Shown: positions 29,750 to 39,874 of the stretch, in pieces | How positions within the stretch are numbered: the first letter of the stretch is position 1 | Layout of the letters: each line of letters opens with the position of its first letter | NCBI RefSeq assembly: GCF_006516955.1 | Contig: NZ_VHLG01000007.1 | Coordinates: 158,718-222,717 of the forward strand | DNA from: Martelella alba | Lineage (GTDB): Bacteria; Pseudomonadota; Alphaproteobacteria; Rhizobiales; Rhizobiaceae | Length of the DNA stretch: 64,000 nucleotides | Direction: 5' to 3' | Notes under the pieces: model-generated | What the model saw: only the letters and a program-made list of their open reading frames with translations | What the model was told of the DNA's origin: nothing | The model's database searches: none | Program-made: the position numbers and the translations under genes

Positions 29750-30649
29750 TCAGAACTGTGCGTCGACGTCGCCCGCGACCGGTATGGAGGGCTGGGCGCC
29801 GGGCTTGAGGCAGGCCAGAGCACCGGCGATGGCGGCGCGGTGGGCGGCTGCGTCAAAGTCGAGCTCGGCATCAAGACCGGCAGCGAGATAGCCGCAGAAA
29901 GTATCGCCAGCGCCGACGGTATCGACTGCGTCGATCTTCATGCTGTCAATGCGGTGAAACACACCGTTTTCCATGGCGATGACGCCTTCGGCACCGAGGG
30001 TGATGACCACCGTCTGCCCGGTTTCGTCGTGATAGGATTTCAGCACATTGATCCGGCCTTCGCTGCCCAGTGCGTCTGCGCCGGTCAAAAGCTCGAATTC
30101 CGTTTCATTGGCAATCACGATATCTGCGAGGCGGCCGAGTTCTGCGGCTTCTGCCGTCAGCGGCGCGGTATTGAGTACCGTCCGGATCCCCTTTTCATGT
30201 GCTGCGGCAAGTGCCGTGCGGATTGCATCAGCAGGGATTTCCAGCTGCAGGACAAGCGTGTCGCCCGGAGCCATGGCGTCGACCGCTGCCCGTGCGTCCT
30301 CTTGCGTGAGCGTGCCATTGGCGGCCGCGTTGATGACGATGACATTTTCGCCGTCGCCGCCGACCAGGATCATCGCGGTTCCGGTGGGGCCGGTGACATG
30401 CCTGGTTGCCGAAAGATCAACCCCGGCTTCGGCGAGAAGCGCAGTGGCCGCCTCGGCGAATTCATCCGTTCCAACAGCGCCGGCCATCCTGACCTTTGCA
30501 CCGGCCCTGGCTGCGGCCAGAGCCTGATTGGCGCCCTTGCCGCCCTGGGCGGTGTAGAAATTGTTGCCGGTCACTGTTTCTCCCGGCTCGGGCAGTCTCT
30601 CGGTCGTGGCGATCAGGTCCATATTGATGGAGCCGAAGACGGTGATCAT
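29750..30649 (-). CDS. rbsK: Ribokinase
   Basis: A PfkB-family sugar kinase that phosphorylates ribose at C5. The sugar-binding GGKGANQALAAARAGA near residue 40 and the catalytic loop DTVGAGDTFCGYLAAGLD near residue 250 are intact. It has 299 residues. The ATG at 30649 (MITVFGSINMDLI) has AAGGA at normal spacing and matches the family start. Facing the nucleoside hydrolase, it completes a salvage route from nucleoside to ribose-5-phosphate. No ribose transporter lies nearby. Confidence 0.92.
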   Translation of the reverse strand: MITVFGSINMDLIATTERLPEPGETVTGNNFYTAQGGKGANQALAAARAGAKVRMAGAVGTDEFAEAATALLAEAGVDLSATRHVTGPTGTAMILVGGDGENVIVINAAANGTLTQEDARAAVDAMAPGDTLVLQLEIPADAIRTALAAAHEKGIRTVLNTAPLTAEAAELGRLADIVIANETEFELLTGADALGSEGRINVLKSYHDETGQTVVITLGAEGVIAMENGVFHRIDSMKIDAVDTVGAGDTFCGYLAAGLDAELDFDAAAHRAAIAGALACLKPGAQPSIPVAGDVDAQF

Positions 30650-30777
30650 CGCGCGTCCTTTCATCGAAGGTCGTTGTGCGCGGCGCCTGATTGACAAGGT
30701 ACGGGCCGCAGCAGGAATGCGGTCATCAATGGCTGATTGGTCGACATCTGTCCAGATTGCGATGCTGCTGCGTCCGC

Positions 30778-31974
30778 TCAATCCTCTTCGACGATGCGTA
30801 ACTTCAGTTTACCCTGTTCCGGCAACGGGTTCGACGGGGACGCCGCCTCGTCGCCGGCGGCCGGTTGCTGTTCGAATTCAAGACCGCCGATTCGCTCGCC
30901 GCGGCGCAGGATCTTCGCTGATGAAATCTGGATCTGCTCGATATCCTGCCGCGCCTGACCAAAGTGGCTCTGCAGTTTGGTGACGCGGTCGTTGAGCCGT
31001 CCGAGATCGCCGAGCAGATGTGCAACCTCGCTCTGAATCAGATGCGCCTGTTCGCGCATGCGCTGGTCCTTCAGCATAGCCTGGATCACCTGGATCGACA
31101 GCAGCAGAAGGGTCGGCGAGACGATGACGATGCGGGCGTGATGTGCCTTTTGCACCAGGCTTTCGAAGCGTTCATGCACGTCGGCGAAAATCGATTCGGA
31201 AGGGATGAACAAAAAGGCGGTGTCCTGCGTTTCGCCCGGGATCAGGTATTTTTGCGCAATGTCGCGGATATGGGTCTCGAAATCGCGGCGGAAACGTTGC
31301 GCTTCCTGTCGCGCCACCATGTCGTCTTCGGCGCCATTCATGGCGTTCCACGCCTCAAGCGGAAACTTTGCGTCAATCACCAGCGGTGGCATGGCATTGG
31401 GCATGGAAATCAGGCAATCGGGACGGGTGCCATTGGAAAGACCGGCCTGAAAACGGTAGCTGCCGGCAGGCAGGGCATCGGCAATGATGGTTTCCATCCG
31501 CGATTGGCCGAAGGCGCCCCGCGTCTGTTTGTTGGAAAGAATGGCCTGAAGGCCGACGACGTCTTTTGCGAGCGACTGGATATTGTTCTGCGCCGCATCG
31601 ATTACGGCCAGACGTTCCTGCAGCCGGGCGAGATTGGCATGGGTGGCGCGCGTCTGCTCGTTCAGCGAAGTGCCGAGCCTCTGGGAAAGGCCGTCGAGCC
31701 GGTTCCCAAGCGACTGATTCAGCTCAGCCTGACGGGTGCCGAAGAGCTCGGCCATGGTTGCCATGCGTCCCTGCATCTCGATCTGGCTGCGCATCAGGCC
31801 GTTCATCTGCTCGGCAAGCGCGTCGTCCTGGCCGTGCCGGTTTCGCCGGCTGGCCAGAAACAGGAAAACGCTGAGAGCAAGCGTCAGCACGCCGATGACC
31901 GCGACGGCAAACGGCAAGACGCCGCCAAATGCGCCGGTGAGTGCGGTCAGGAGAGTGTTTGTGCTTTGTTCCAT
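30778..31974 (-). CDS. rmuC: DNA recombination protein RmuC homologue
   Basis: A membrane-anchored protein of the RmuC family, which limits DNA inversions at short inverted repeats in Escherichia coli and has a nuclease-like fold. One transmembrane helix (about residues 18-42) is followed by a long coiled coil (50-130) and the RmuC domain (from GAFGQSRMETIIADALPAG through PPLVIDAKFPLEAWNAM to FADVHERFESL). It is 398 residues long. It is divergent from def, with 142 bases between starts. Confidence 0.92.
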   Translation of the reverse strand: MEQSTNTLLTALTGAFGGVLPFAVAVIGVLTLALSVFLFLASRRNRHGQDDALAEQMNGLMRSQIEMQGRMATMAELFGTRQAELNQSLGNRLDGLSQRLGTSLNEQTRATHANLARLQERLAVIDAAQNNIQSLAKDVVGLQAILSNKQTRGAFGQSRMETIIADALPAGSYRFQAGLSNGTRPDCLISMPNAMPPLVIDAKFPLEAWNAMNGAEDDMVARQEAQRFRRDFETHIRDIAQKYLIPGETQDTAFLFIPSESIFADVHERFESLVQKAHHARIVIVSPTLLLLSIQVIQAMLKDQRMREQAHLIQSEVAHLLGDLGRLNDRVTKLQSHFGQARQDIEQIQISSAKILRRGERIGGLEFEQQPAAGDEAASPSNPLPEQGKLKLRIVEED

Positions 31975-32116
31975 TTTGTCAGCCTAACAGATTTTGCCGG
32001 AAGGTGAAGATCAAATCATGAACAAATTGACGGGAAGGTCAATTTCGCCGGTCCAGTTGTGACCCTTCAGCATCTTTTCGTTTCACATGGGCGAAACTTG
32101 CGCTATGGGGGGAGCC

Positions 32117-32632
32117 ATGACGACAAAGCCCATGATTATTCTTCCGGACCCGATATTGCGCAAGGTTTCCGCACCTGTGGAGCGGGTCGATGACGAACTG
32201 AAAAAGCTTGCAGGCGATATGCTGGAGACGATGTATGAAGCGCCGGGCATTGGCCTGGCTGCTATACAGGTCGGTGTGCCGCGGCGTATGCTGGTTCTCG
32301 ATGTCAGCAAGGACGAGAACAAGAAAGAGCCGATGGTCTTCATCAACCCGTCGATCCTTTCAGCGTCGGACGAACGCTCCATCTACGAGGAAGGCTGCCT
32401 TTCGATTCCGGATTTCTTTGCCGAGGTCGAGCGGCCGGCTGAAGTTGCTGTTCGCTACACGGATCTTGATGGCAAGGAGCAGCAGCTGGAGGCCGACGGC
32501 CTGCTTGCAACCTGCCTGCAGCATGAGATGGATCACCTCGATGGCGTCCTGTTCATCGACTATCTGTCTCGGTTGAAACGTGACCGGGTGATCCGCAAGT
32601 TTACCAAGTCGGCGCGTCAGCAAAAGCTTTGA
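32117..32632 (+). CDS. def: Peptide deformylase
   Basis: A metalloenzyme that removes the formyl group from nascent N-terminal methionine. All three motifs are present: [15 protein letters not shown] and QHEMDHL. It has 171 residues. The ATG at 32117 ([12 protein letters not shown]) follows GGGGGGAG; two upstream ATGs in frame are not conserved. It begins the def-fmt-truA unit; Fmt adds the formyl group that Def later removes. Confidence 0.97.
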   Translation: MTTKPMIILPDPILRKVSAPVERVDDELKKLAGDMLETMYEAPGIGLAAIQVGVPRRMLVLDVSKDENKKEPMVFINPSILSASDERSIYEEGCLSIPDFFAEVERPAEVAVRYTDLDGKEQQLEADGLLATCLQHEMDHLDGVLFIDYLSRLKRDRVIRKFTKSARQQKL

Positions 32633-32696
32633 GCCAGCAGGCGAGGCTGGCTTCCGGTCCGTTGATGACGGTCTCAGCGAGAAGGAGCTGAAGGCG

Positions 32697-33632
32697 ATGA
32701 GAGTAATCTTCATGGGGTCGCCGGATTTTTCCGTGCCGACATTGCGCGCGCTTGTCGATGCAGGACATGAGATCGTCTGTGTCTATGCCCAGCCGCCGCG
32801 TGCAGCCGGCAGGCGCGGTCTATCCGAAGTCAAGACGCCGGTTCATCAGGCAGCCGAACTGCTCGGTCTTCCGGTCCGCACGCCTGTCAATTTCAAGGCG
32901 GAAGAGGACCGCATCGCCTTTGCGGCGCTCAAGGCTGATGTGGCGGTAGTGGTAGCCTATGGCCTTCTCCTGCCTCAGGCTATTCTTTCCGGCACGCAAC
33001 ATGGCTGTTTCAATGGCCATGCCTCGCTTCTGCCGCGCTGGCGCGGGGCTGCCCCGCTGCAGCGCGCGATCATGGCTGGTGACGCCGAGACCGGCATGAT
33101 GGTGATGAAGATGGACAAGGGGCTTGATACCGGCCCGGTCGCGCTGACCGAGAAAGTGGCGATAACGCCTGATATGACGGCGGGAGAACTGCACGACCGG
33201 ATGATGCAGGTCGGTGCCCGGCTGATGGTCGAAGCCTTGGCCGCGCTTGAGGCCGGCACGCTTCAGCTGAACGAGCAGGCGGAAGAGGGAGCGACCTATG
33301 CCCGCAAGATCGACAAGGGGGAGACCCGCGTCGATTTCTCGCTTTCCGCCCAGATGGTGCATAATCATGTGCGTGGCCTTTCGCCCTTTCCCGGCGCCTG
33401 GTTCGAAGCGTCATTTGCGGAGGGAAAGCCGGAACGTGTCAAACTGATCGAGACCCGGCTTGCCGAAGGGAGCGGCCCCGCCGGAACGGTGATTGATGCC
33501 GATGCCGGCGTCGTTGCCTGCGGCACTGGGGCGGTTGCGCTGACCCGGTTGCAGAAGGCTGGCGGCAAGGCACTCGATGCAGAAGCGTTTCTGCGCGGTC
33601 ATTCGTTGCAAAAGGGCACGGTGCTCGGCTGA
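32697..33632 (+). CDS. fmt: Methionyl-tRNA formyltransferase
   Basis: It formylates initiator Met-tRNA using 10-formyltetrahydrofolate. The active-site segment [18 protein letters not shown] contains the family's catalytic Asn and His, and the N-terminal [16 protein letters not shown] is standard. The C-terminal OB-like domain is present. It has 311 residues. AGAAGGAG lies upstream. Its stop shares one base with the truA start (TGATG). Confidence 0.97.
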   Translation: MRVIFMGSPDFSVPTLRALVDAGHEIVCVYAQPPRAAGRRGLSEVKTPVHQAAELLGLPVRTPVNFKAEEDRIAFAALKADVAVVVAYGLLLPQAILSGTQHGCFNGHASLLPRWRGAAPLQRAIMAGDAETGMMVMKMDKGLDTGPVALTEKVAITPDMTAGELHDRMMQVGARLMVEALAALEAGTLQLNEQAEEGATYARKIDKGETRVDFSLSAQMVHNHVRGLSPFPGAWFEASFAEGKPERVKLIETRLAEGSGPAGTVIDADAGVVACGTGAVALTRLQKAGGKALDAEAFLRGHSLQKGTVLG

Positions 33633-34384
33633 TGCCACGCTATCGCATGACCGTCGAATATGACGGCACACCCTATGTCGGCTGGCAGCGCCAGGACAAT
33701 GGACGTTCGGTGCAGGGCGCGCTTGAGGCTGCGGTCTTCTCGCTGACCGGGGAAACCGTCAGCATTCGCGGGGCCGGGCGAACTGATTCAGGCGTTCATG
33801 CGCTCGGTCAGGTCGTTCATCTCGATCTATCGCGCGACTGGAGCCCGTTCCAGCTGCTCAACGCGCTCAATGCCCATCTGCGCCTTGCGGCAGAGACGGT
33901 GTCGGTGACGGAGGTCCTTATAGCCGATCCCGAGTTCAATGCGCGTTTCTCCGCCATCAAACGGCACTATCTCTATCGTATCCTCAATCGCCGGGCGCAT
34001 CCCGCCATCGAGGCAAAGCGGGCCTGGTGGGTGCCGAAGCCACTGGATCACGAGGCGATGCATGAAGCTGCCCAGCAACTGATCGGCCACCACGATTTCA
34101 CCACCTTCCGCTCCGTTCACTGCCAGGCCAAGTCACCCATGCGCACGCTCGACCGCCTCGATGTCACGCGCAATGGCGAGGTGATCGAGATCCGTGCTTC
34201 GGCGCAGAGCTTTCTGCACAACCAGATCCGCTCCTTTGCCGGCACGCTGAAACTGGCCGGCGACGGCAAGATGAGCGCCGCCGATGTGCGTGCAGCGCTT
34301 GAAGCGCGTGATCGCAAGGCCTGTGGGCCTGTCGCCCCGCCCGAGGGGCTCTATTTCATGAAGGTCGACTATCCTTCGGATTGA
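33632..34384 (+). CDS. truA: tRNA pseudouridine(38-40) synthase TruA
   Basis: It makes pseudouridine at positions 38-40 of tRNA anticodon arms. The catalytic aspartate lies in [15 protein letters not shown] near residue 52; [13 protein letters not shown] is the C-terminal family motif. It has 250 residues, a usual length. It overlaps the fmt stop by one base and ends eight bases before the convergent lipoprotein gene, with no room for a separate terminator. Confidence 0.96.
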   Translation: MPRYRMTVEYDGTPYVGWQRQDNGRSVQGALEAAVFSLTGETVSIRGAGRTDSGVHALGQVVHLDLSRDWSPFQLLNALNAHLRLAAETVSVTEVLIADPEFNARFSAIKRHYLYRILNRRAHPAIEAKRAWWVPKPLDHEAMHEAAQQLIGHHDFTTFRSVHCQAKSPMRTLDRLDVTRNGEVIEIRASAQSFLHNQIRSFAGTLKLAGDGKMSAADVRAALEARDRKACGPVAPPEGLYFMKVDYPSD

Positions 34385-34392
34385 CCATTCGG

Positions 34393-34860
34393 TCAGAGTG
34401 TTGAAACCGAGGGACCGGCAACGCAGCTGATGGCTGCTTGCGGCGGCTGGGCTATCTGGCTTGCCGCCATGCTGCGTTCCTGCTGTGAAGGGCAAATCGG
34501 ACGGACGATGGACGTATAGCCTTTTTCGGCCAGACAGCGGTCAACCACGCGGGCGCGAAGGGCCGCATTGGTGTCATGGCTTTCACTGGTCACCGGCGTG
34601 ACATAGCCGCCGACTTCTGTGCAATAGGTCCTTTTGTCGTCCTTGTCCTCGCAGCTAATGAAGCCCGGTACGGAATAGCCGCCTGACACCTCGGTGACCA
34701 TGTTCTGCGGCACTTGTTTCAGCGCTTCGATCATGCACTGATCATAGGCTTCCTGTCGCTGGTCGCGGGTGCTGCCTTCCTTGTAGAGAACATTGATCGG
34801 GCCAGCCTGACAGGCAACAAGCAACAGGCAGACAGAAAGCGTCAGAACAGGCTTTGACAT
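34393..34860 (-). CDS. Small secreted lipoprotein, unknown function
   Basis: 155 residues with a lipoprotein signal: hydrophobic VLTLSVCLLL followed by the lipobox LVAC with C17 as the lipidated residue. The mature part has several further cysteines (QCM, SCE, YCTE, RCLA, ICPS, SCVA), which could form disulfides in the periplasm. I do not recognise the family. The ATG at 34860 follows AGGGGGA at good spacing. It is downstream of a membrane-protein gene on the same strand with 75 bases between. Confidence 0.75.
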   Translation of the reverse strand: MSKPVLTLSVCLLLVACQAGPINVLYKEGSTRDQRQEAYDQCMIEALKQVPQNMVTEVSGGYSVPGFISCEDKDDKRTYCTEVGGYVTPVTSESHDTNAALRARVVDRCLAEKGYTSIVRPICPSQQERSMAASQIAQPPQAAISCVAGPSVSTL

Positions 34861-34935
34861 GGTGATCCCCCTCAGGACAGGTATGCTGAGGTTTAGCGCC
34901 TTGGGTTTGCGTGTCAAGGGTGCGGACTGCCCGGT

Positions 34936-35526
34936 TCAGCCGCCAAGCATGTAACGCGTGCCGAAATCGCTGATCACCAGTGTGGTGACCACTGAGGCCA
35001 GGATTGCCGCGGCGGTCGGCAGGGGACGGTCTTCAAGCAAAACGTAGAACAGTCTGATTTCAAAAAGAAAAGCGCCAAAAATAACCACCTGGAGTAGGAT
35101 GATCAGCGGAACGAGGAAAGCCTGGCCCAGCAGCGCGATGGCGATGATGAGCATGGCCGCGACGACATTGACCGGCACACTCAGCCAGTTGGAGGCGATG
35201 ACGATGCGGAAGAAGGATTTCGCCTGACCGGAAAAGTGGCAGACAAGTGCGATGGCGACCAGTGGAACGATCCAGCTGACTGTCTGGATCACAATGGTGC
35301 GGAAGACGAGAAGTCCGGTAAAGGCGACGCCGTTTCCGGCGCTGTCGGTCAGGCTCAACAGGCTCGACAGAACCATGAAGGGCAGGCAGATGACAAAGGC
35401 CCAGAATGAGCGCTTGAAGCCCCGTTCCGTGAAATCAAGATAGTGATAGGCCGTGGCACTGCCCTTGAAGAGCAGCCACAGGCCTTTCAGATAGAACCGG
35501 ATTTCAGCGATTGTCGGCAAGCTCAA
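34936..35526 (-). CDS. Multi-pass membrane protein, unknown function
   Basis: 196 residues with about five hydrophobic helices ([63 protein letters not shown], and the C-terminal [11 protein letters not shown]). I do not recognise a functional motif. Its start lies 23 bases inside the end of dapE, so it is probably translated from the dapE transcript. A link to diaminopimelate or cell wall metabolism is only suggested by position. Confidence 0.75.
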   Translation of the reverse strand: MSLPTIAEIRFYLKGLWLLFKGSATAYHYLDFTERGFKRSFWAFVICLPFMVLSSLLSLTDSAGNGVAFTGLLVFRTIVIQTVSWIVPLVAIALVCHFSGQAKSFFRIVIASNWLSVPVNVVAAMLIIAIALLGQAFLVPLIILLQVVIFGAFLFEIRLFYVLLEDRPLPTAAAILASVVTTLVISDFGTRYMLGG

Positions 35527-36700
35527 ACCACCTGTCGATGAAGGTCTCGTAGATTTGCGTCAGTGTTTCGAGGTCAGACAAAGCGACATGCTCGTCGATC
35601 TTGTGCATGGTCTGGCCGACAAGGCCGAATTCCACCACAGGGCAATAGTCCTTGATGAAACGGGCATCGGAGGTGCCGCCGGTTGTGGACAGCTTCGGCA
35701 CATTGCCGGTTACATCCTCAATGGCGGTTGCCAGGCTGCCTGCAAGCCGGTTGTCGCGGGTCAGAAAGACATGGCTGGTGCGGCCAAGCCATTCGATCGT
35801 ATAGGCCGCCCGGCCTGCTTCAGGCCGGAGCGGCGCATTGGCGAGCGCCTCGTCGAGACGGGCGATAATCTCGGCCTTCAGCGTGTCCTCGCTCCAGTGA
35901 TCGTTGAAGCGGATGTTGAAGACCGCGCTTGCGGACTGCGGAATCACATTGGTTGCCGGGTTGCCGGTATCGACCGAGGTGATCTCAAGGTTGGAGGGCG
36001 GGAAATTGTCGCTACCGGCGTCAAAGGGCTTGCCCATGAGTGCGGTCATCACCGCTGCCATGCCGCGCAGGGGATTGTCGGCAAGATGCGGATAGGCGAC
36101 ATGGCCCTGCTGTCCGATGACGGTGACCCGGCCGGAGAGCGAGCCACGACGGCCGATCTTGATCATGTCTCCGAGCGTATCGGGATTGGTCGGCTCGCCG
36201 ACAAGGGCGCCATCCCACTTTTCGCCGCGCGCGGCTGCCCATTGCAAAAGCTTGTCGGTGCCGTTGATCGAGGGACCTTCCTCATCACCGGTGATCAGCA
36301 GTGATACCGAGCCGGGCAGGGGGCCATGACGGTCGATGACGCGGGCAATCGCTGCGACGAAACAGGCAATGCCGCCCTTCATGTCGACCGCACCACGGCC
36401 ATATAGCTTGCCGTCGGCAATCTCGGCGGCAAAGGGCGGGTGGGTCCAGGATGCCTCCGCGCCTGGCGGGACAACATCGGTGTGGCCGGCAAACATCAGA
36501 TGCGGGCCCTCAGAACCAAGCCGGGCATAGAGATTTTCCACATCCGGTGTGCCAGGTGTGGTCTCGATCATGCGCGTCACGGCAAAGCCGAGCGGGCTCA
36601 GCATTGTCTCAAGGGCGGTCAGTGCGCCGCCTTCGGCCGGTGTTACCGACGGGCAGCGGATCAGAGCGGCGAGATTCTTGACGGGATTTGTCTCGGTCAT
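35504..36700 (-). CDS. dapE: Succinyl-diaminopimelate desuccinylase
   Basis: A dinuclear zinc M20 peptidase-family enzyme that releases LL-diaminopimelate in lysine and peptidoglycan synthesis. Metal ligands lie in [11 protein letters not shown] and [12 protein letters not shown], and the catalytic Glu in TGDEEGPS; the C-terminal histidine is in [14 protein letters not shown]. It has 398 residues. dapD lies upstream on the same strand, separated by 103 bases that contain a perfect inverted repeat. Confidence 0.96.
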   Translation of the reverse strand: MTETNPVKNLAALIRCPSVTPAEGGALTALETMLSPLGFAVTRMIETTPGTPDVENLYARLGSEGPHLMFAGHTDVVPPGAEASWTHPPFAAEIADGKLYGRGAVDMKGGIACFVAAIARVIDRHGPLPGSVSLLITGDEEGPSINGTDKLLQWAAARGEKWDGALVGEPTNPDTLGDMIKIGRRGSLSGRVTVIGQQGHVAYPHLADNPLRGMAAVMTALMGKPFDAGSDNFPPSNLEITSVDTGNPATNVIPQSASAVFNIRFNDHWSEDTLKAEIIARLDEALANAPLRPEAGRAAYTIEWLGRTSHVFLTRDNRLAGSLATAIEDVTGNVPKLSTTGGTSDARFIKDYCPVVEFGLVGQTMHKIDEHVALSDLETLTQIYETFIDRWFELADNR

Positions 36701-36742
36701 GCGTTCAATCTGGTAGCTGACTTGCGGAAGCGGTTCTGAATG

Positions 36743-36782
36743 GCCCTTTCAGTCTGCCTGAATTGGCCGGGACTGAAAGGGC
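36743..36782. promoter_or_regulatory. Perfect inverted repeat between dapD and dapE
   Basis: GCCCTTTCAGTC (36743-36754) and GACTGAAAGGGC (36771-36782) are exact reverse complements, 12 bp each, with a 16-base spacer. They lie just after the dapD stop and 43 bases before the dapE start on the - strand. It could be an attenuating hairpin or an operator; there is no T run. Confidence 0.55.
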
Positions 36783-36803
36783 TAAAGTCGGAAAGGCTGC
36801 GGT

Positions 36804-37655
36804 TTAGTCGCGCAGCAATTCGTTGATGCCGGTCTTGGAGCGGGTGCGCTCATCGACGCGCTTGACGATCACGGCGCAATAGAGGCCGGGGCCGGGCTGG
36901 CCATTGCCCATCGGCTTGGCGGCCGGCAGGGTGCCGGCGACGACGACCGAATAGGGCGGGACTTCGCCATAGGTGATCTCGCCGGTGGCGCGGTCAACGA
37001 TCTTGGTCGACTTGCCGATGAAAACGCCCATGCCGAGAACCGAACCCTCGCGCACGATGCAGCCTTCAACCACTTCGGAACGGGCGCCGATAAAGCAATT
37101 GTCTTCAATGATGGTCGGGCCGGCCTGCATGGGTTCCAGCACGCCGCCAATGCCGACGCCGCCGGAAAGGTGAACATGCTTGCCGATCTGGGCGCAGGAG
37201 CCGACGGTTGCCCAGGTGTCGACCATGGTTCCTTCATCGACATAGGCGCCGAGATTGACGAAAGAGGGCATCAGCACGACGCCGGGCGCGATATAGGCCG
37301 AGCGGCGCACGACCGCGTTCGGCACGGCGCGGAAGCCGGCGGCGCGAAACTGGTTTTCGCCCCAACCCTCGAACTTGGAGGGAACCTTGTCCCACCAGGT
37401 GGCATTGTCCGGTCCGCCCTTGACGACGTCCATATCGTTCAGGCGGAAGGAAAGCAGCACCGCCTTCTTGAGCCACTGATTGACCTTCCATTCGCCGCCT
37501 TCAAGCTTTTCGGCCACACGGGCCTTGCCGCTATCGAGCAGGTTCAGCGAAACCTCGACTGCTTCACGAATTTCGCCCTTGGTGCTGATAGTCACGTCGG
37601 CGCGGTTTTCGAAAGCGGCCTCGATCGTGTGTTCAAGTGCGGTCAGGTCGGTCAT
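36804..37655 (-). CDS. dapD: 2,3,4,5-tetrahydropyridine-2,6-dicarboxylate N-succinyltransferase
   Basis: It succinylates tetrahydrodipicolinate, the step whose product is later used by DapE after transamination. The left-handed beta-helix is visible as hexapeptide repeats ([20 protein letters not shown], then [11 protein letters not shown] and [13 protein letters not shown]). It has 283 residues. AAAGGAATTGAG precedes the ATG at 37655. Its pairing with dapE shows that the succinylase branch of diaminopimelate synthesis is used. Confidence 0.96.
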   Translation of the reverse strand: MTDLTALEHTIEAAFENRADVTISTKGEIREAVEVSLNLLDSGKARVAEKLEGGEWKVNQWLKKAVLLSFRLNDMDVVKGGPDNATWWDKVPSKFEGWGENQFRAAGFRAVPNAVVRRSAYIAPGVVLMPSFVNLGAYVDEGTMVDTWATVGSCAQIGKHVHLSGGVGIGGVLEPMQAGPTIIEDNCFIGARSEVVEGCIVREGSVLGMGVFIGKSTKIVDRATGEITYGEVPPYSVVVAGTLPAAKPMGNGQPGPGLYCAVIVKRVDERTRSKTGINELLRD

Positions 37656-37824
37656 CTCAATTCCTTTGTTGTCATGCAGGCAGGCTGGAGCACAATTTGC
37701 TCCGAGCGCGCGGTGTCGCTGCTTCGGCCGTTGAAATCGGTCTAAGCGAGGCTCGGCGATGCGTCAATCTTCGCCCGCAAATGACGGCTGCAAAAAGCCC
37801 ATCCTTTTGACTGGCGTCACGGAA

Positions 37825-37855
37825 AAACCGCGCTTTCGCAGGAAAGGCGCGGTTT
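37825..37855 (-). terminator. Terminator after the EF-hand gene
   Basis: AAACCGCGC (37825-37833) pairs with GCGCGGTTT (37847-37855), with extra pairing inside. On the - strand the stem runs into TTTTTCC. It lies 31 bases past the stop of the EF-hand gene. Confidence 0.8.
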
Positions 37856-37885
37856 CTTGATTTCAGATGCACCGAGAGCGCTTGT

Positions 37886-38686
37886 TCAGTGCCAGGGCCT
37901 GTCGGGCAGATCATCAACGGTGATGACAAGATCGCCATTGGTGTCGAGACGGGCGAACATGGCATCGCCAAGCGCCATGAACTCATCCTTGCTGACCTGG
38001 CCGGAGCGGTCAACATCGGCACGGGCAAAGAAGATATGGCCCATCATCGCGCCGTGATGGTCCCTCATCATGCCCGGATCATCCGGTGCCATCGGGTGCA
38101 TGCTGCCCGGACCGAAGCCGCCCATGTCGCCATGATGCCAGCCGCGCTGCGGATATCCGCGTTCGTCGCCATCGGCCATCATCATGCGGTGCGGCATATG
38201 GGCGCCGGGCGGCGGCATGCCATCCGGGCCGGCGCTGCGCCTGGCCATCATCCCGGAAGGCGGCGGTGGTGGCACAGCCTGCTGGTTCGCTGCGGGCGGC
38301 GGCGGCGTGCCCTCAGCGGAGGGCGCTGCGTCTGCTGTCGCCTTGTCTGTGCCATCTGATATGCTCGGCCCCGGTTGTGGATGGGCATCGCGGAAGGCCT
38401 GTCTTTTGGCTTTGCGATAGTCGGAAAACTCGCCGGGCGTGATCACGCCATCGCCATTGGCATCGATCGCGGCGAAGGTTGCGGCGCGCCAGGCATCCAT
38501 TTCATCCTTGGTGATCTGGCCATTCTTGTCGGTATCGGCGTTTTTCAGGAGAAAGATAAAGGCCTCACCCTGCCTTTGCGGGCCGATGGTGTGCTCTGGT
38601 CCCTGGTCGGCAAAGCCCGGCAGGGTCAGCGCCCCAAGGGCGGCGGTAGCAAGAAAGGCAGTGAGGGTGAAACGTTTCGCATTCAT
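37886..38686 (-). CDS. Secreted EF-hand protein with Pro/Met/His-rich linker
   Basis: 266 residues with a signal peptide likely cut after GFA (residue 26). Four canonical calcium loops occur as two pairs: DTDKNGQITKDE (51-62), DANGDGVITPGE (75-86), DVDRSGQVSKDE (224-235) and DTNGDLVITVDD (248-259). Between the pairs lies a Pro-rich stretch (about 127-144) and then a Met/His/Gly/Asp-rich segment (about 145-218). The pairs imply a periplasmic or surface calcium sensor or buffer; the Met/His segment could bind copper or other metals, which is inference. It is a single gene with its own terminator. Confidence 0.88.
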   Translation of the reverse strand: MNAKRFTLTAFLATAALGALTLPGFADQGPEHTIGPQRQGEAFIFLLKNADTDKNGQITKDEMDAWRAATFAAIDANGDGVITPGEFSDYRKAKRQAFRDAHPQPGPSISDGTDKATADAAPSAEGTPPPPAANQQAVPPPPPSGMMARRSAGPDGMPPPGAHMPHRMMMADGDERGYPQRGWHHGDMGGFGPGSMHPMAPDDPGMMRDHHGAMMGHIFFARADVDRSGQVSKDEFMALGDAMFARLDTNGDLVITVDDLPDRPWH

Positions 38687-38798
38687 CGACTGTTTCCTCT
38701 TCGGGGTCCTCTCGGCATCATGATATTATGACCGCGAGACGGGGCCTGCCAATTAAGCTTTGGAAAGGTAGGCTTACGCTTCATTCATTCACGAATTC

Positions 38799-39521
38799 TT
38801 AACCATGACTGAAAAGCTGCGCCACTGCGCCGACGAAGCCTGCGAGGTTGTCGGTCAAATAGTCGATATGGTTTGTATCGCCGGTCGCTCGCTCAAAGGC
38901 CTGGGATGAGCCGTATTCGAGGTTCTGTGGCACGACGAGAACCGTGGTCATGCCAAGTGCCTTGGGCTGAGCGAGATTGCGCGGCAGATCTTCAAACATG
39001 GCGGCGCGGCGCGTATCGATGCCGCTATCGCTGAGGAAAGCGGCATAGGCGGCTTCGGCAGGTTTCGGAACGAAATTGCTGGCGGCGATATCGAAAACAC
39101 GGTCGAAATGATCGAGAATACCGAGCGCGGCCGCAGTCTTTTCGGCATGGGCAACGGAACCATTGGTGAAGATGTGCTTGCGGCCCGGCAGGGCCTTGAT
39201 CGCGTTACCCAGCGCCGGATTGGCGGGTACGACCGAGTAGTCGATGGCATGGGCCTTTTCGAGGAAATCATCCGGATCAATACCGTGATGGATCATCAGG
39301 CCCTGAAGCGTCGTTCCGTGATCGCGGTAATAGTCCTTCTGCAGCCGGCGTGCGGCCACAGGATCGAGTTGCAACAGTGCCGCCACATAGGCGGTCATGT
39401 TGCGGTCAATCTGAGAAAACAGGTTGATCTCGTGCGGATAGAGCGTGTTGTCGAGATCGAAGACCCAGTCCTCAATATGGGTGAAATCGGCTTTGGCCGG
39501 CATTTTTGCAAGATCTGTCAT
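38799..39521 (-). CDS. HAD-superfamily pyrimidine 5'-nucleotidase-like hydrolase
   Basis: A 240-residue HAD subfamily IA phosphatase. Motif I is DLDNTLYP (nucleophile and acid/base Asp), motif II is FTNGS, and motif III/IV are the KP in NFVPKPAE and FEDLPRNL. It matches the bacterial group annotated as pyrimidine 5'-nucleotidases related to yeast Sdt1/Phm8. In rhizobia this gene is usually near dapD and argB, which fits. The substrate is not proven by sequence. Confidence 0.85.
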   Translation of the reverse strand: MTDLAKMPAKADFTHIEDWVFDLDNTLYPHEINLFSQIDRNMTAYVAALLQLDPVAARRLQKDYYRDHGTTLQGLMIHHGIDPDDFLEKAHAIDYSVVPANPALGNAIKALPGRKHIFTNGSVAHAEKTAAALGILDHFDRVFDIAASNFVPKPAEAAYAAFLSDSGIDTRRAAMFEDLPRNLAQPKALGMTTVLVVPQNLEYGSSQAFERATGDTNHIDYLTDNLAGFVGAVAQLFSHG

Positions 39522-39646
39522 GGTTGTCAGTTATGGCAGAGGCCGGTGAATTGGAAAATGCCAATTTTCAGCGGTGGGCAGCCTTGCGGCACGGCGCCGC
39601 ATCTTGAGTCTTTTGTGGATCGGCAAAAGCTGATAGGAAAGATGTC

Positions 39647-39769
39647 ATGTCCAAGCTCACGCGCACAGCAGAATGCGGAATTACCTGCGTCGTCCTGCAC
39701 GACCGCAGACGCATGCCGCAGCGCTTTTCAGCTTTTTTCACCGGCTCCAGCCAGGGCCGTCTTTTCTGA
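39647..39769 (+). CDS. Possible 40-residue small protein
   Basis: The 353-base gap between the HAD gene and the DMT gene has no long gene. It contains this 40-codon frame with ATG at 39647 and a good site (AGGAAAG, about 8 bases upstream). The product starts MSKLTRTAECGITC and is basic, without a clear domain. Third positions are moderately GC-rich. It may be spurious. The gap also has a small inverted repeat AATTGG/CCAATT (39549-39566). Confidence 0.2.
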   Translation: MSKLTRTAECGITCVVLHDRRRMPQRFSAFFTGSSQGRLF

Positions 39770-39874
39770 TCGTTGATGGCTGCGTGTGTTGCGCGGCATC
39801 CTTTCTTCGACAACGATCACGATCCGGCCGCTCTGTCTGCGGGCCGGATGGCTGGAATAGCAAGGACTTCTCCC

